This document shows positions 37,412 through 49,861 of a stretch of DNA of 64,000 bases, piece by piece. The stretch spans positions 113,638 through 177,637 of the forward strand of contig VWYX01000870.1 of assembly GCA_013396525.1 (NCBI GenBank). The letters are read 5' to 3'. The DNA comes from Chaetorhynchus papuensis. Taxonomy: Eukaryota; Chordata; Aves; Passeriformes; Rhipiduridae. Positions within the stretch are counted from its first letter, which is position 1. Every line of letters begins with the position of its first letter. A program made the position numbers and the translations under genes. The notes below the pieces were generated by a model. That model worked only from the letters and a program-made list of their open reading frames with translations, was not told where the DNA came from and made no database searches.

Positions 37412-37534
37412 ATATTGATGAGTGTTTGGTAAATAATGGTGGCTGTGACCATTTCTGCCGAAACACGGTTGGCAGCTTTGAGTGCAGCTGCCAGAAAGGC
37501 TATAAACTGCTCACGGATGAAAGGACCTGCCAAG
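37412..37534 (+). CDS. SCUBE1: SCUBE1 exon: seventh EGF-like module, calcium-binding type
   Basis: This is a 123-nt exon in phase 1-1, 41 codons with the split ones. It reads DIDECLVNNGGCDHFCRNTV, then GSFECSCQKGYKLLTDERTC and Q. Six cysteines fit the EGF spacing. The DIDEC start and the sequence C-RNTVGSFE-C-S-C match the calcium-binding EGF signature, including the Asp/Asn-hydroxylation consensus. By family knowledge such modules bind calcium at the inter-domain joint and make a stiff rod. The acceptor TTCTTTGCAG and donor G|GTAATA are reasonable. The exon lies alone between two introns of about 20 kb. Confidence 0.96.
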
Positions 37535-37779
37535 GTAATACCTCATTAACCTTACTCTTCCTGTAATGAGGATGTTATTTCCCGTGGATTTTCTTTTGTT
37601 GTTGTTTTATACTTAAGTCATTTGTACTGCCGATTTTAATTGTACTGTCATAGGAAGTAAGGTTAGAAAGCACCTGTGAGATTTCTCTTTTCTGAGGTGG
37701 GATTAGAAGATTATTGGAAATGTCTTGTTTCAGTGTTTTTTGCAGTAGGAATGCCAGTGTCCTGTTGAAGTGTAAAAAT

Positions 37780-37870
37780 CCAAGTGGCGTAGTGGAATAG
37801 CCTCAGGCAAAGAGTCTTATGTTCAAATCCTCTCATTTGCTATGATCTGAGTGGGACAGAGGCTTATTTA
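37780..37870 (+). repeat. tRNA-derived SINE relic with A and B box matches
   Basis: TGGCGTAGTGG at 37785-37795 matches the RNA polymerase III A-box consensus TRGYNNARNNG at every position. GTTCAAATC at 37821-37829 matches the B-box GWTCRANNC at every position. The start-to-start spacing is 36, shorter than in the MIR consensus (about 45), so an internal deletion is likely. The downstream CTCTCATTTGC...GATCTGAGTGGGAC is only loosely MIR-like. It could be a MIR or another CORE-SINE. It is not a tRNA gene, because acceptor and anticodon stems do not form. Confidence 0.5.
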
Positions 37871-38580
37871 GACCAGAATCATTTAGAGTAACCGACTGTA
37901 ATACAGCATTTGCAAGATTTGAACTAAGAAAAAAGGGTTTAATTCGTGAGCTCACCTTTGCCTGAGAGAAACTGTTCATGAAGGGATAATGGTGGCATTT
38001 TGTGGGAATTCAAATGAAGCGGGTTTTATATCATTTGCTGTGCGTGTCATGATTTGTTATCTAAGTCATCTGATGTTATGTATTCTGTGGCTAATTAAAT
38101 GCATATCCATTTCCAAGTACTGACCGTGTACCTTTGGAGAAATGACATTTAAACTCTGTAGCTTTACCTTTTAAAAAACTCATGGAAAAGGCTAGAAAGA
38201 TGAGCATGCATCAATAGAGAGAGAAAGGGAAGGATGATGTATTCAATTAAAATTTTATGCAGAAATTGCTATTTTATTAATACATTATTATTTGCATGGG
38301 TTTTGAGTAAGTAAAAGTAATGAAATCCAAAACAGCATTAGTATTTTAGAGTTTCTTTGTTTACCCACAAAAGAGAAACCACGATCTGAAGATACATGTG
38401 TCATTCAAAATTTTTCCATTGCTTCTCATTGGTACTTCTGTCCATCATTTGAGAAGCCACCTCCACCCTGACTGTGTGATCAGGCACAAAGGAGTTAGTG
38501 AAAGGTTGGTTTCAAGATGGACAGGATGGAAAGAGCTGAGATTAGCACAGCTAGTGCCACGTGATTCGGCAGAAATAACA

Positions 38581-39078
38581 TGTTAGGATCATGTCAGACA
38601 CGGGGAAGTTGCCAGGTTTTGATTTACCTGCTAAAAACAGGGACAGAATATTAGAAAGAAATGTTCCCTTCATGACATATTTCGAGACTGTAGGGTTACA
38701 CCATGGGTGTTATAGAAGAGCAGGCCTGGAAGGCCTAGGATAGGCCTCTTCCCTAGGCCCAGAGGTAACCATGGAAACACATCCAGGTCACCTGAGATGG
38801 GCTGGAAAAGAGAATTATGGGTTAGTGGCCTTCTTGACCAATTGTGTGGGAAGATTGTGGTTTGTGACCTTATAGGGTATTGTTTACCTATTACCATAAT
38901 AGGTGATATCTAGGCAATACTCCAGGTGACTGGGAGACACTCTGGGATTTATCCTTCCTCTTTATATGAGGTGATATCCTGTTTGTGGGCTGGTATTTAG
39001 GCATTTGTCTCTGCGCAATAAAACGTCCTTGCACTTCTCCATCTTGTGTGAAGTCTACGCCCCAGTGTGAATACTGCA
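38581..39078 (+). mobile_element. Probable solo LTR of an endogenous retrovirus
   Basis: The segment of about 500 bp starts TGTTAGGATC and ends near ATACTGCA, giving the TG...CA form of LTRs. A TATA-like TTTATATGAG is at 38961-38970 and AATAAA is at 39017-39022, followed by CGTCCTTGCACTTCTCC, as in the U3-R-U5 layout of avian LTRs. No internal retroviral coding region, primer-binding site or second LTR is seen, so it is best read as a solo LTR. I could not find a matching target-site duplication, and the exact ends are uncertain. It lies in the same orientation as SCUBE1. Confidence 0.55.
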
Positions 39079-40632
39079 AGAGATGGTTGGGAAGACCTTG
39101 TTCATGAATTTCATGTGTGATGACATGCTCTCACTGTGGTATCAGTCAGAGGTATCATCACTGAACTGAATGTTATTACACCAGGGAAAAACTTGGGGAA
39201 AGTTAGGCAAGAGTTAGTGCAGAATTTATTTGTTCATTAGGCACAGGGTTAACAGTAGGCTTTAAAAGCTCCCTGTAAATAATCAGGTTTCTGTGGTGAT
39301 AGTGAGAATCTAGAAGCAGCTCTGTAAATGCTGTTCAGGTGAGTTTTGTTTCTTCACGTGCCAGAGCTGCAGAATGAGAGAGTCACTGGTAACAATACAC
39401 ACCATGCAAGGACTAAAGCAGTAGCTGATCTTCTCCCCCTCATGTGATTAGGCATGGAAGTATAACCATGCTCTGGCCATCCTGCTTTTCCCATTGTCAG
39501 TGAAGAAGGGCAGGCACTCAGTCTTGCCTCTACATGATACATTGACTGATAAACTGTGGTTTATCTGTTGCTGTAAAAGATTAGTGCAAGCCCAGAGAGT
39601 TTTTGAGCTGCACAAGTTCCTCCATCCCAGAAACTCTGGTTCTTCATACCATGAAATGGGGAGGGCAAAGTCATTTCCTTTTTGAAGTCTGAGGTATTTG
39701 GGCCCCAGCAAACATGGTGTGATGCCTGCTTTGTGGAGGGATCACTGTGATAATTTAGTTCCTGTCTGGTGCTTAAGGTGATAATTGGTGACTCAAGCAG
39801 TCAGTAAGCCTGCTAATAAAGAGAGAAGGAAAGTGAATATAGAGCAAGAAATCACTGATGTATGAATCACCTGCACTTGGCTTCTTCCGCTGCAAGAAGA
39901 ATATAGTCAGGGGAAGTGGTTGTAGTTATTAATATCAGGTCTGTCAGGAAAATATGGTTTGAGGTTAGTGACTCTTCTGGGATATAAATCATCCACATTT
40001 TGTTTTTTGTAACAGCCGGTCAACACTGACCGTAAAACATTAATGAGAGATTCAGGGAAATTTATTTTAGGCATATTAGCCTTTCCAATGAGTGAAACAG
40101 AACAGTCTAATTTCTGTTTATAAAAGATGCTGTTGTTCATGTTACATCTGTTGTTTTGATTCATAATAGAGTTTCCATGATTTATGATCTTTCTGTCAAC
40201 ACTGCCCTTCTCTTCTGGTTTTGATTTTTTAAAATAAAGATTCCTTTCAGTTACTAATCAACATGTTTACAAAACACTCATTTAGGACCTTAGAAATCTG
40301 TATTGTTTGGGACTGGGTCCTATTTAGTTCAGGTGGCCTCCCCAGTGTATAGAGCATTCATCTCCAAACACATTCATCATTAATATCAGCACAAGGCAAT
40401 TCTACATATTTCAGTATAAAATTCCTTCATATTCCCAGTGAAATTCTGAAGTTGTCCCACCTCACCTATTTTCCTTCATTTTATCGTAGGCCTCGGAGCT
40501 GACTTTGAGAGTACAGGGAAATTGTATCAGTCACAGACTTTGTTCTGGTTGTTTGCAGAGCTCCCACCCCGCTCGTACCAAGTGCCTTCCCCACATTCAT
40601 GTTCTCTGGGGAGAGGAAAGTATTTCTCTTTC

Positions 40633-40730
40633 AGATTTTAGGCAGGAAGGGTGAAGCCAAATACAGCAGCTTGCCTAAGATCACACATATAAATGCTTGA
40701 ACTGCCCAGAAAATAAACCTCCAATTTTTG
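40633..40730 (-). repeat. MIR-like relic, antisense
   Basis: The plus strand reads ATTTTAGGCAGGAAGG, then CAGCTTGCCTAAGATCACAC, then GCTTGAACTGCCC. This follows the order of a reversed MIR (ATTTTACAGATGAGG, CTTGCCCAAGGTCACAC, GATTCGAACCC), with a decayed B box at the end. Confidence 0.5.
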
Positions 40731-41202
40731 TCAATCTGCCCCTGATAATTTGCCCATTACAAGGTATTCTTTTTCTCTTGTGTTTGTGCTCATATCCTGA
40801 TATGAGAATTCCTTGATTTTTCAGGAACTCTGAAGCTTGGTGCTCTCTTGCTGCCACCCTGCCTTTTTGAGTGATTGTATAAGCAGCCCTAGCCTTTGGA
40901 AAGGGCCTGAAAATGTTCTGCATTTGTCTGTTTGCTGCTAAACCATTTTTAGCCCTGACTGCAAAGAAAACCATTGTCAATCACAGATTACTTCTGCTAG
41001 GGAGTGGTTCTCACGCTGTGGCTCCTTGTTAGACAAGGAGAATGTGGGGGGTTCCCTTCCTTTCCCCTCCCCTGCATTCCAGCCACTAAAAGGAAACTTA
41101 TTTGTAACCCAGAAGGTGAAGAATCCATACTGCCCTGCCAGCAATATTGTGGAGACTGTTTTCCCAGTGCCTCTTTTTTCACGCAGACTTAAAAATAGAT
41201 TT

Positions 41203-41216
41203 CCCCCCCCCCCCCC
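41203..41216 (+). repeat. C14 homopolymer
   Basis: Fourteen C follow ATAGATTT and precede TTTGACAGG. Runs of C this long are rare in the window, and the count is prone to sequencing error. Confidence 0.85.
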
Positions 41217-43701
41217 TTTGACAGGGAAATCACTGTATGACAATACCAAACCCATCTATTGTGTATTACTTTAATTGATCCCTTAAGTCTAAAGTACTGT
41301 AAATTCTTCGGTGCAGGAAGAAGCAGTTGGATCTGTTTGTATAAACCTAGCAAAAGACGTCTGCATCTCCTTTGAACATGCAGTAAAAATAACATAGCTA
41401 TATTTATAGCAAGGAGAACTTGTGTTTGTAACCTTTTTGGTAATTAATGGAAGGACAACAACTCAGATCAGTTCTAGAATGACATCAGCAACAAGCAAGC
41501 AGGCAAGACTTGCTGCAATGAAATAAAGCTGCAATGAATGTGTGTAAGCTCAGACATAATGACCTTAATCCTCAGCCAGTATGAGTTTTAGAGCCAGTTA
41601 ACTTAATTGCTTATTCAGTTTCTGTTTGTTGTGCAGTGATCTCGAAAAAAAATCAACAATAAGCAGTCTCTCTGCTCTGCTCAAGTTCAAGCTTCATTAA
41701 GCACCCAGAAAAATGTGTGAAATTCTGTCATAAATAATTTTGTCTTCCTGCTCTAGGAATTGCTTTTTGCAAAGCAAGACACTGAGAGACAGCACACACA
41801 TTTGTTACAAATCTCTCTAGGGAGTGGCAGAGATAGAAAGATGCATTACCTTGAGGGAAAAAAAAAAAAAGTGCTTTTAGTGGGAACATCCAGTGATCAA
41901 CGTGTAATATTTTGGGCTGCTAAATCCACACTCACCCTCTGCCTCTCGCCACCTCAGTTCAAAATAGAGACAAATCGTCCTACTCTGAGGCATTTAAACT
42001 TTTTCAGGGGGCAAAAGCTCAAGGCATTTGCATCATTCTGGTCCACTTACAGCCTCCAGAGTAGGCTTTAAGTGGGGTTTGATGATATCACAGGCATGAT
42101 AAAGTCTGCTCAAGTTGCCTTCTCAGCAACCATTTGAATTGATACAGCCACTGTAATAAAAGGAGATGACTGTCCACCAGGGAACAGTACCTCCAGGGCA
42201 TGTGGAATACCTGCATGGGCCATCTGGCTTTTTTGGGCCTTCTTTACAGCCACAGATGACAGCATTTTTAATTTGCTTTGAAGTATTGCCTGTTTGACTG
42301 TTGGTTATTCTTTACTACCTTCCTAGCAGATTTCAAACAAATGCAGTTGACCCTTTTGTAGGCAGGCACTGGAAAACGGGGTCTCACCGTCTGCTGTTGA
42401 TAGTACTGGTGTCTGTCCAAAGGAGATTCATGTTTCTACAATAGGAAATCCCAAACAGAATTTGCCCCATTACTTCGTGAATAATTGAATTTTCCCTCTA
42501 GTGATTTTCTGTGGGCACTTTTTGCTAGATTTGGATAGCTGCAAAGCTCTCCAGTAGAGCTCCAAGTACAGCTGACTTGAGGTGATTTTCTCTCTCACTA
42601 CAAGACATGAGCATTTACACGATCATATTTGACATTTGTGCTTTTCTTCCATTTAAAACAAATGTGCTTCTTGTGTCCCTCCGTACCTCAGCTACTCAGC
42701 TTCGCTTCCAGACAAGTGTTCCTCAAGACTTGATGCTCATGGAGTGGAGCAGCTGGAAGTAGTGGCTAGAGCAGTGATGCTGTGAGCAGATACTGAAGCA
42801 GTTTCTTTAGTAACTGGCAGCATTTTGCAGTGCTGTCCTGCAATACACCTCAAACCTTGTCCAGCTCTGGATTTTTTGTTTCCTGTTTTTTTTTTGTTCG
42901 GTTTTTGTTTTATATCTCTGCATATCTGTTACTAGGGGGATGCTTTGCATAGGGCTTCCAATGCCTGGTGTCAGGAGAAAGCATTCTTTCATCCCAGAAT
43001 GAGAGAAAGAAAAATAGCACCTTGAAAACCACAGTAGCTGTCTGTGATCCAAGGATCCTGCAGGCCTGGTCTTGAAACATTGCCCTATTAACTGGGTCTG
43101 TAGTCACCTCTCATAATGTCCATAATTTAACTTATTGTACAAAATATGCACTATTTGCCTTCCCAGGGCAAGATTTGGATCTCCCAGCACAGTATCTCCA
43201 TTTTGAAAATGGGTATGAAATGAGGGATTAATCATACCGGGAAGGACAAATGGAAAGTGTTTGTGGGAATTATTTTTGGCCTAAAGATGCCCATAAAGAT
43301 TAGCTACCAAGATCTCATTATACTCTTCTGTATGGAACTATTGATGATAAATGTGGATGTACAGGACCAGTTTAATCCCAAATAAATCAGTGCATCCACA
43401 CCAGCAGCACTGAATCTCCAGCCATCTTTGACACAGAGTAACCAAATTAAAAACTAAAAAATAGCCAAAGAGGTTTGCACCCTTGGGTTACATGACAGTG
43501 ACGTGTCACTCACATTTGATCCTATAACCCGGCAAAGCAATGGGCCTTGTCCCAGTCACATATCCAGGATTAGGATACACCCCTTGCACTGATTTGTACA
43601 GGACACAGTCACTCATCTAAGGTAACAAAACAAATCAGAGCATTAAAGTCAGGCCTGGAGCATCTGGCCCCTCAGATTCAATGTATCAACATGGTTTGGC
43701 C

Positions 43702-43730
43702 AACTTTCCAGTGAAAAGGACTGGAAAGTT
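43702..43730. repeat. Inverted repeat: 11-bp arms, 7-nt loop
   Basis: AACTTTCCAGT (43702-43712), loop GAAAAGG, then the exact complement ACTGGAAAGTT (43720-43730). It would form a small hairpin. I see no function. Confidence 0.85.
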
Positions 43731-45289
43731 TCATTGTTGGTCCACCCCCTCTCTTTCCTTTTCTTCCCCCATTAAATACACAGAAAAGCAAACATTCAAT
43801 AAAAATGACATTGTTTGGCCTTCCTCTTCTTTCTGAAGTGGCACTAACACAGAGCTTCACAGCCAGGTGAGGTGGCATAAAGAGGGCACCAGCAGAAATT
43901 TTACTGCCTGGAGTGGGGTTTTGTCTTAATATTTAAAATACACGTTTAGCTGAACCCTCACACTCAGAGGTTGTCACCCTCGTGGTCAGGACTGAAGAGT
44001 AATGGGTGGAGAGCATTAGGAAGCCATGGGGCTCTGCTGCCTGTGTCCTGGGAGGGAGGTGGCAGTGGGGATCCCACAGAGAGGGTTTGCTGTCTGGAGT
44101 GAGGGGCAAGCAAGCTTCCATGTCCCCTCATGGACTTTTGCCTGAGAGTGCATGTAAGTTGGAGGTCTTCAGCAGTCAGAGAAAATATTCAGGGCTTCAT
44201 TTTGCTCTCACGTACACCAGAGACAAGGCTACTGTACTGAGCAGAGTTACAGTGCTCTCACACTAAAGGAACCTGCTGGTCCTTGTTACCCTGTACCACT
44301 TGATTCAGTGCCAGTGCAGAGGTGATTAATGAGAGGGAGGGAGGAAGAGGCTCAGGCCATTCCCCTATCAACAGGCCATTCATCCCCTATCAGCATTCAT
44401 TTCTGTGATACACGTGAAGGAGAGGGGTTTTGCCTTGGTGCACTCGTACACCCATCCACCTCAGACAGACGTGCCCTGGCATATAAAATACATTGGCTTG
44501 TTACAGGCTGATTTTCATCCAGTCCAGCTGAGTCTGGCCCAAGTGTGTTTTAATTGTGTGAACTCTTCATGTATAGACAACAGTGCTGGCTCAGCTGCCA
44601 GGGCAGTGTAGCTCAGGAACCAGGCAGTGATGCTCTGGAGGAGATAACTGGGAGCTGCTTGTGGAAATCAGACTAGCTCAGAGAAAGAAAACTCAGGATG
44701 ATTTCCCTGTCACTGATGATGTTCACTCCCTATGCAGATTTTCTCTATAGCATTCTGCACCACTGAGCCTCACAAAAATATCTCGCTTATGACAAGCACC
44801 ATATTGCTTCTTGCATCAAGATTAAAAAATACTCCACTGGGTAAGCAACATGTTACACTGCCAATGAAAGGAGTACTTCTCAAATCCTTTCTGTTACACT
44901 GGGTGTCATTGAGAGTGTGAATGTTGGTACAGTCTGCCTCTGTGAGAAAAAAAGGGTTGCAAGATCATGCCCAGAAACAATAAATGCCCCAGGTATGAAG
45001 AAAAAACAGCTCTAGCCAGTACAAGTTTGTTTGCCAAGTGATAATATCTGCAGTGTTGGTTGTAGCAATTAAGTCTGCTGAAACATGAAAACAAACACAT
45101 CCCTCCACCTCCGGTTCTCCCCTCTGCAGCAGTGTTTTCATAAGTTAAAGGGGAATGTTCTTTGGTTGCTGCTTCTTGGAAGGCATATTAAACCTCACAG
45201 TCTAGGCTTTAAATCACTTTCTAATACAATGAGACCTAATGTGGGGAGGGCAGATGGGACAGATTATTCCACTTCTGTTTTCCCATGAA

Positions 45290-45376
45290 GTTTCTGACAC
45301 AGGCTACTGTTGGAAGTTAGATAGCAGATTAGTTTGACCTCAGGTCTCATTCAGTATGGTGGCTCTTGTACTGTTA
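45290..45376 (+). mobile_element. CR1/L3-like LINE 3'-end fragment
   Basis: CTGACACAGGCTACTGTTGG, then TTAGTTTGACCTCAGGTCTC, then ATTCAGTATGGTGGCTCTTG. This follows the familiar CR1/L3 3' end in which a GACAGGATACTGG-type word leads to TGGACC, GGTCTGACCCAGTATGG and CTCTTATG. It is old and diverged, with no coding part kept. Confidence 0.6.
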
Positions 45377-48300
45377 AACTCTATAAAGTATACTGCTATC
45401 ATATTGCTTTTTACAGCTCTGTCTGGCCCCCTCCTGTTGATGATGTGTGTGGGAAGCCAAGCAAAATGTTCCATTAGTGTTTAGAAAGAGAATTTGAGGT
45501 ATATTTTTCAGTTGATGTTGTAGGGTTTATGACTTGTATAGTGCAGAAATTACTTTACTGGACTGGAATCATGTTATGTATTAATGAATTACCAGGATAT
45601 GAGTCAGCCTTGGAATAGTTTGAGCAGGAAGGTAGCATTCTTCCACAAACAATAATCTGTTGATAAATCCTGCTGAAAGCTGTAATTCAATAGGAATTGT
45701 TTTTAAAGAGAATCAGAGAAAGACTATATGTGTATATTTATTCTCCACTACTGCACATTAATGCCATATTACTGCTCTCAAGCATTTAGTTACACTGATT
45801 ATGGTCAGATAGCCTTTACCCTGAGTGCTAAACAGAATTGCAATAAAATTACAACTCTGTCCCAAATATTAAAAAAAGTTTCATTTTTCTGTGCTTGCAT
45901 CTACATTCCTGGGCCTTCTAAAAGTGCCCTGGTTTGTTTATTTTCTTCTAATGAGAATAAAAGCCTAACCTGTTGAAACAAAGGAGTGTGATTTTCTTCT
46001 GTTAGCCATGTTATGAACTGCTACTCTTTGTTTTGCTAACTTGGAGATGAGGCCTTAGTTACGACAGGTGAAATACAACCAAAACTCTAAGCTCAAATAC
46101 TGAGTCAGTGGCATGGAGGAGTGTCTTCTGGGGTTTTGCTGGGTGGAGGATTTTTGATGCATATTTGCAAATCACAGTGCTGGTGTTTTCAGAGGGATAC
46201 CTGCCGGGCTCTGCAGAGGCCAGCCTTTCTGGGCAGGGTTTTTAAGCAAGCCTTTGAGGCAGAGCCAGAGAACTGCAATTCTTGTGTGTATTCAGTGGTC
46301 CCTTGACTTCAGCAAGAGCTTGAAGTGAGCTGGGAATGCACAGGTGCACGGGAGGTGAAGGGAAGTGCTGCATTTGAGTTCTCAGCTGAAAATCGAAACT
46401 GTGTTGCTGTACTCGCTCTTCAGCACTGTCAAGTAACACCAGGCATGTTTTCACCCTGACTCGTCCCTTGTTCCTTCCAGAAGTCTCACTAGCAGCTCCT
46501 ACTAAAGGGTGATGGAGACAACACCTTAGCAAAGCGAACAGTTTCCTCTTTTCAAAAATATGGCTAAAATTCAAATGTATTGCAGGAAAGAGGGAATATT
46601 CCCTCCTTGATACAGAAAGGGTAAAGCCTTTATTGTGTTCTCCTCAGGCTGTTAAGCTGCTCTTACAGAGTTGCTGTGTAAATAGTGGCTTGAGCAGAGT
46701 GCAGACGAGTAAACATATTTATGTTTGCAGGAAAACAAATAAACCTGCCTGAAGTTTGTTTTAATGCACTTCTCTTGATCCATGGCTTCTCCTACCCCAA
46801 GCTCTTGACGTAGTAGCACAGTTTATTCCTATAATAGCAGTGGATAATTCAGCTTGCCTTTGCCTTGGGAAATGATTGATACTGGAAAGTTATACATCTG
46901 CTTATAAAATCTTGGCGAAGTCTTGATGAAAGTACTTCTTTTCTTAAAAAAAATTGGAAAAAGTACTGACTTTAATTGCATTTTAGATTGTCCTAGCAAA
47001 ACAATGGTAAGAGGATAAACGTAATAGGAGCCAAAGCCAATTGCCTCCTGCTGGGTTCCTGAGATTAACAGGGGAACCTGAGCACAACAAAGCCCTCAAG
47101 TAATGGAGAGGGATGGGGAGGAGCTGGGACAGGTGAGCATAGGCCCAAGAGCAAGGGTAATGTCTGGAAGTCTAAGCATTGACACAACTTCTGTCTCCAG
47201 TTTCAAGATGTTCTTCACAGAGAAAATTAGGCTTTTGCCTTTTTGGTCACAATTTCTCTTTCACTTCACGTCACAGCAGATTCAGCCCTGAAAGCCCGGA
47301 GGACCTTGTGTTGCTGGGAAGTGGTTGTGTCCAGTTGTCTCATAGAGAAACACAGGTTGGCTCAAGAGGATCTTTATTTTCATACCATAAATAGTTCTGT
47401 TTCAAAATCTCACGTCAAAGGCAATCTGTACGTAATGTGAGGAAGCTATAAAGCAAATCAGTTCAGTGTCAGAGATGTGTTGAGGATGGTGGTGCAGTCA
47501 TGAGTAGATTTTGTAGCTCCTATGATCTGACAAAATGCTTAGCTTAACTCATTTCCTATTGATTTTAAAAGTAATAGGTTGTAAAAATGAATAATACTGT
47601 TAAGTGTACTTAGGCATTTTTTATGCTATAAACTTTGGTTGTTAGAAGATAATGGTGCTTTACTCAGGTTCAGATCCCTATAGTGCATTTTTATATGTTT
47701 TAAAAATCGTTTGGAAATCCTTTTATAAATTGTTATTCAGAAAGACAGCAGTAAGGAGTAAAAGCAGGATGAGAGAACTGCCGTGAGCTTATGGTGAGGT
47801 TAAGTGTGATGTGCTCCACAGAGAAAACCAATACCAATTTGAAATCTTCCCGTACAAATGCCTTTGTAGAACACCTCCCTAGGCTCACTTTGTGCCTGTG
47901 ACCATGGGCAGACTTACTAATTTTATACCATTGTGTCTAGTTATTAGTAGGTTTTTCCCATGTTCCATAAGAGACCAGGCAAACTTTCTTACCTGCAAAA
48001 AAAAAAAAAATCCCTTTCTTTTTTTAACTTCTCTATTTGAAAGTATCTGCAGAGCTGTCTCTGGTGACCAGCATTGGTTTTCTCATTCTTCTCTCTACTA
48101 GGACAGCTGACCAAATTCAGAATTGAGCTCAGCTGAAGAATCAGAAGAGGGAAACTTGGCTTGGCACTTGAGACCAGGCACCTTTTCCTCCTCAGCAGTC
48201 ACATGGGGAAAAGTTGACACTGCTGTTCCCCAGTTCCACTTGCAGGACTGAGATTTAGCAAGTAGCTTTGCTTGTGTTTAAAATATTAGAAGAAATTATT

Positions 48301-49729
48301 ATCTGCCAAAATTGAATTTATCAAGTAATCCTCTACCATTATTCTGTTTTTAAGTTTGGTGCTGCCCCCAAAAATAGCAGATGGTGGGGTCTTCCATGCT
48401 GCTGCAGGGAAACATATCAGAAATCTTTTTTTTTTTGTCCAACAGCAGAGAAATCATAATGTAATAATAATGGTGGTGATAATGATGATGTATTTCATTA
48501 TAGAAATGTAAGAAAGCCCTGGTCCAAATCCCATCACCTACAGTCAAAGAAACCCCCAAAGACCCCAAAGCTGGCTGCCAGTTTTTGCCTGGCTGAAATT
48601 GCCAGATTCTGCAGTTTCCATCCAAGAGCATAAATCTTTCCCGCCCCTTGGGCAAAGCTCTTGGTGATCCAAAAGCAAGCAAACCCATGGCTGATGCATG
48701 AGGCAGAACAAAGCCATAGTGCCTGGGAGCAGACTTGGCTCGGCAGTGCTGACAGGAAGAGGAATGTGTGGTGGTCACTTGGCTTGGCACACGCCTTGGG
48801 GGGAACACACACGTGCGTTAGGGGAATAGGCGTTTACTGCAGTGAGATGTTGTTCCACAGCCCCGCTTCTGCAGACTCAGAGGAAGTCCTGAGGGAAGCT
48901 TGTGGAAGAGAAGGGGGCTTGTGGATTCTGTGTGGAAGAGAAACTAAATATGGAATTTTTGAAAGAAACTGGAAAGAGAAGGGAAAATTAATTTGTTGTT
49001 ACGTGAGATCGCATAAAGCTCCCTTGGAAGAGTTCCTAAAGATTGTGTTTTCTGTGGAGAGGGAGCAAAGAACCTAGGCCTACAATTTTATTGCCAAGTC
49101 TCGTTTTTTAACCTGCTTTCCGTTTGTTTTCAAACCCCAGAGATAGCACAGTGGTTCACACAAAGTGCAACTGGTCTCTTTTGATAAGGTCTGATAGCAG
49201 AGATAAAGGAAACAAGCTGCCATTTACCTTTAAAGACCTTCTCAAATGTGCTGTCTCGTTCTTCCTAAAAGCAGCTCCCTTTGCTTTAACTTCGAGGTAA
49301 ATAGTGGGAAACCAGTTGCTGTGATGTTAATGAGGGTGATGAGTTTGCTGGGTGAAGAGTGGTCCCCTCGGTGCTTAGCATCAAAGAACGATCTGCCTGC
49401 TGTAGTTCCTCGAGCACTGGAGGGGCCAATGGCAGATTGCTGTCTTTTAAACTGAGGTGAATTCACAGGAATTAACAGAGGCAGCCAGCCAGCCCAAGGG
49501 AACTGCTTAGTTGGAATCATTCCTGCTTTCTTGTGTGTAACCTCAGGCTCGAGAAAATAATACGAGAAATCTAAAAAGAGGTACCTGCTTATTCCTGAAA
49601 GGATCAGGTATGCATTGCACTTTTTAAGATAAATTATTCAGCCTTTACAAAATTTAGCAGTTAAAAAGGATCACACCAGTTTGAACTCTAGAAGTTAAAC
49701 TGATGGAAAAGACTAAGGGATCAGGTCAG

Positions 49730-49861
49730 GAAAACACATGGACAATCCTTTCTGGGACAGGGATGGTTACCAAGCAAAATGCTAGAGGCTGCTTAAGTAC
49801 GGGAGGTTGGACTAAATGAGTATGAGTACTTAATGCTGGCATTAAATATACTTATTCTATC
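49730..49861 (+). mobile_element. CR1-like LINE 3'-end fragment
   Basis: GGGAGGTTGGACTAAATGAG, followed about 35 bp later by a TTATTCTAT end, resembles CR1 tails of the form GAGGTTGGACTAGATGACC ... ATTCTATG. The upstream CCTTTCTGGGACAGGGATGG also fits poorly conserved CR1 sequence. It is 5'-truncated, as CR1 copies usually are. Confidence 0.55.

Noticed and set aside
37785..37829. tRNA gene
   Set aside because: A and B boxes match, but the spacing is too short for a cloverleaf and no acceptor-stem pairing is visible. A SINE relic fits better.
48350..48808. 152-codon open frame on the minus strand
   Set aside because: It is the longest frame without N, but has no recognisable domain, has low-complexity His/Tyr/Lys runs from a simple repeat and poly-T, and lies deep in an intron. 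Chance is the simplest reading.
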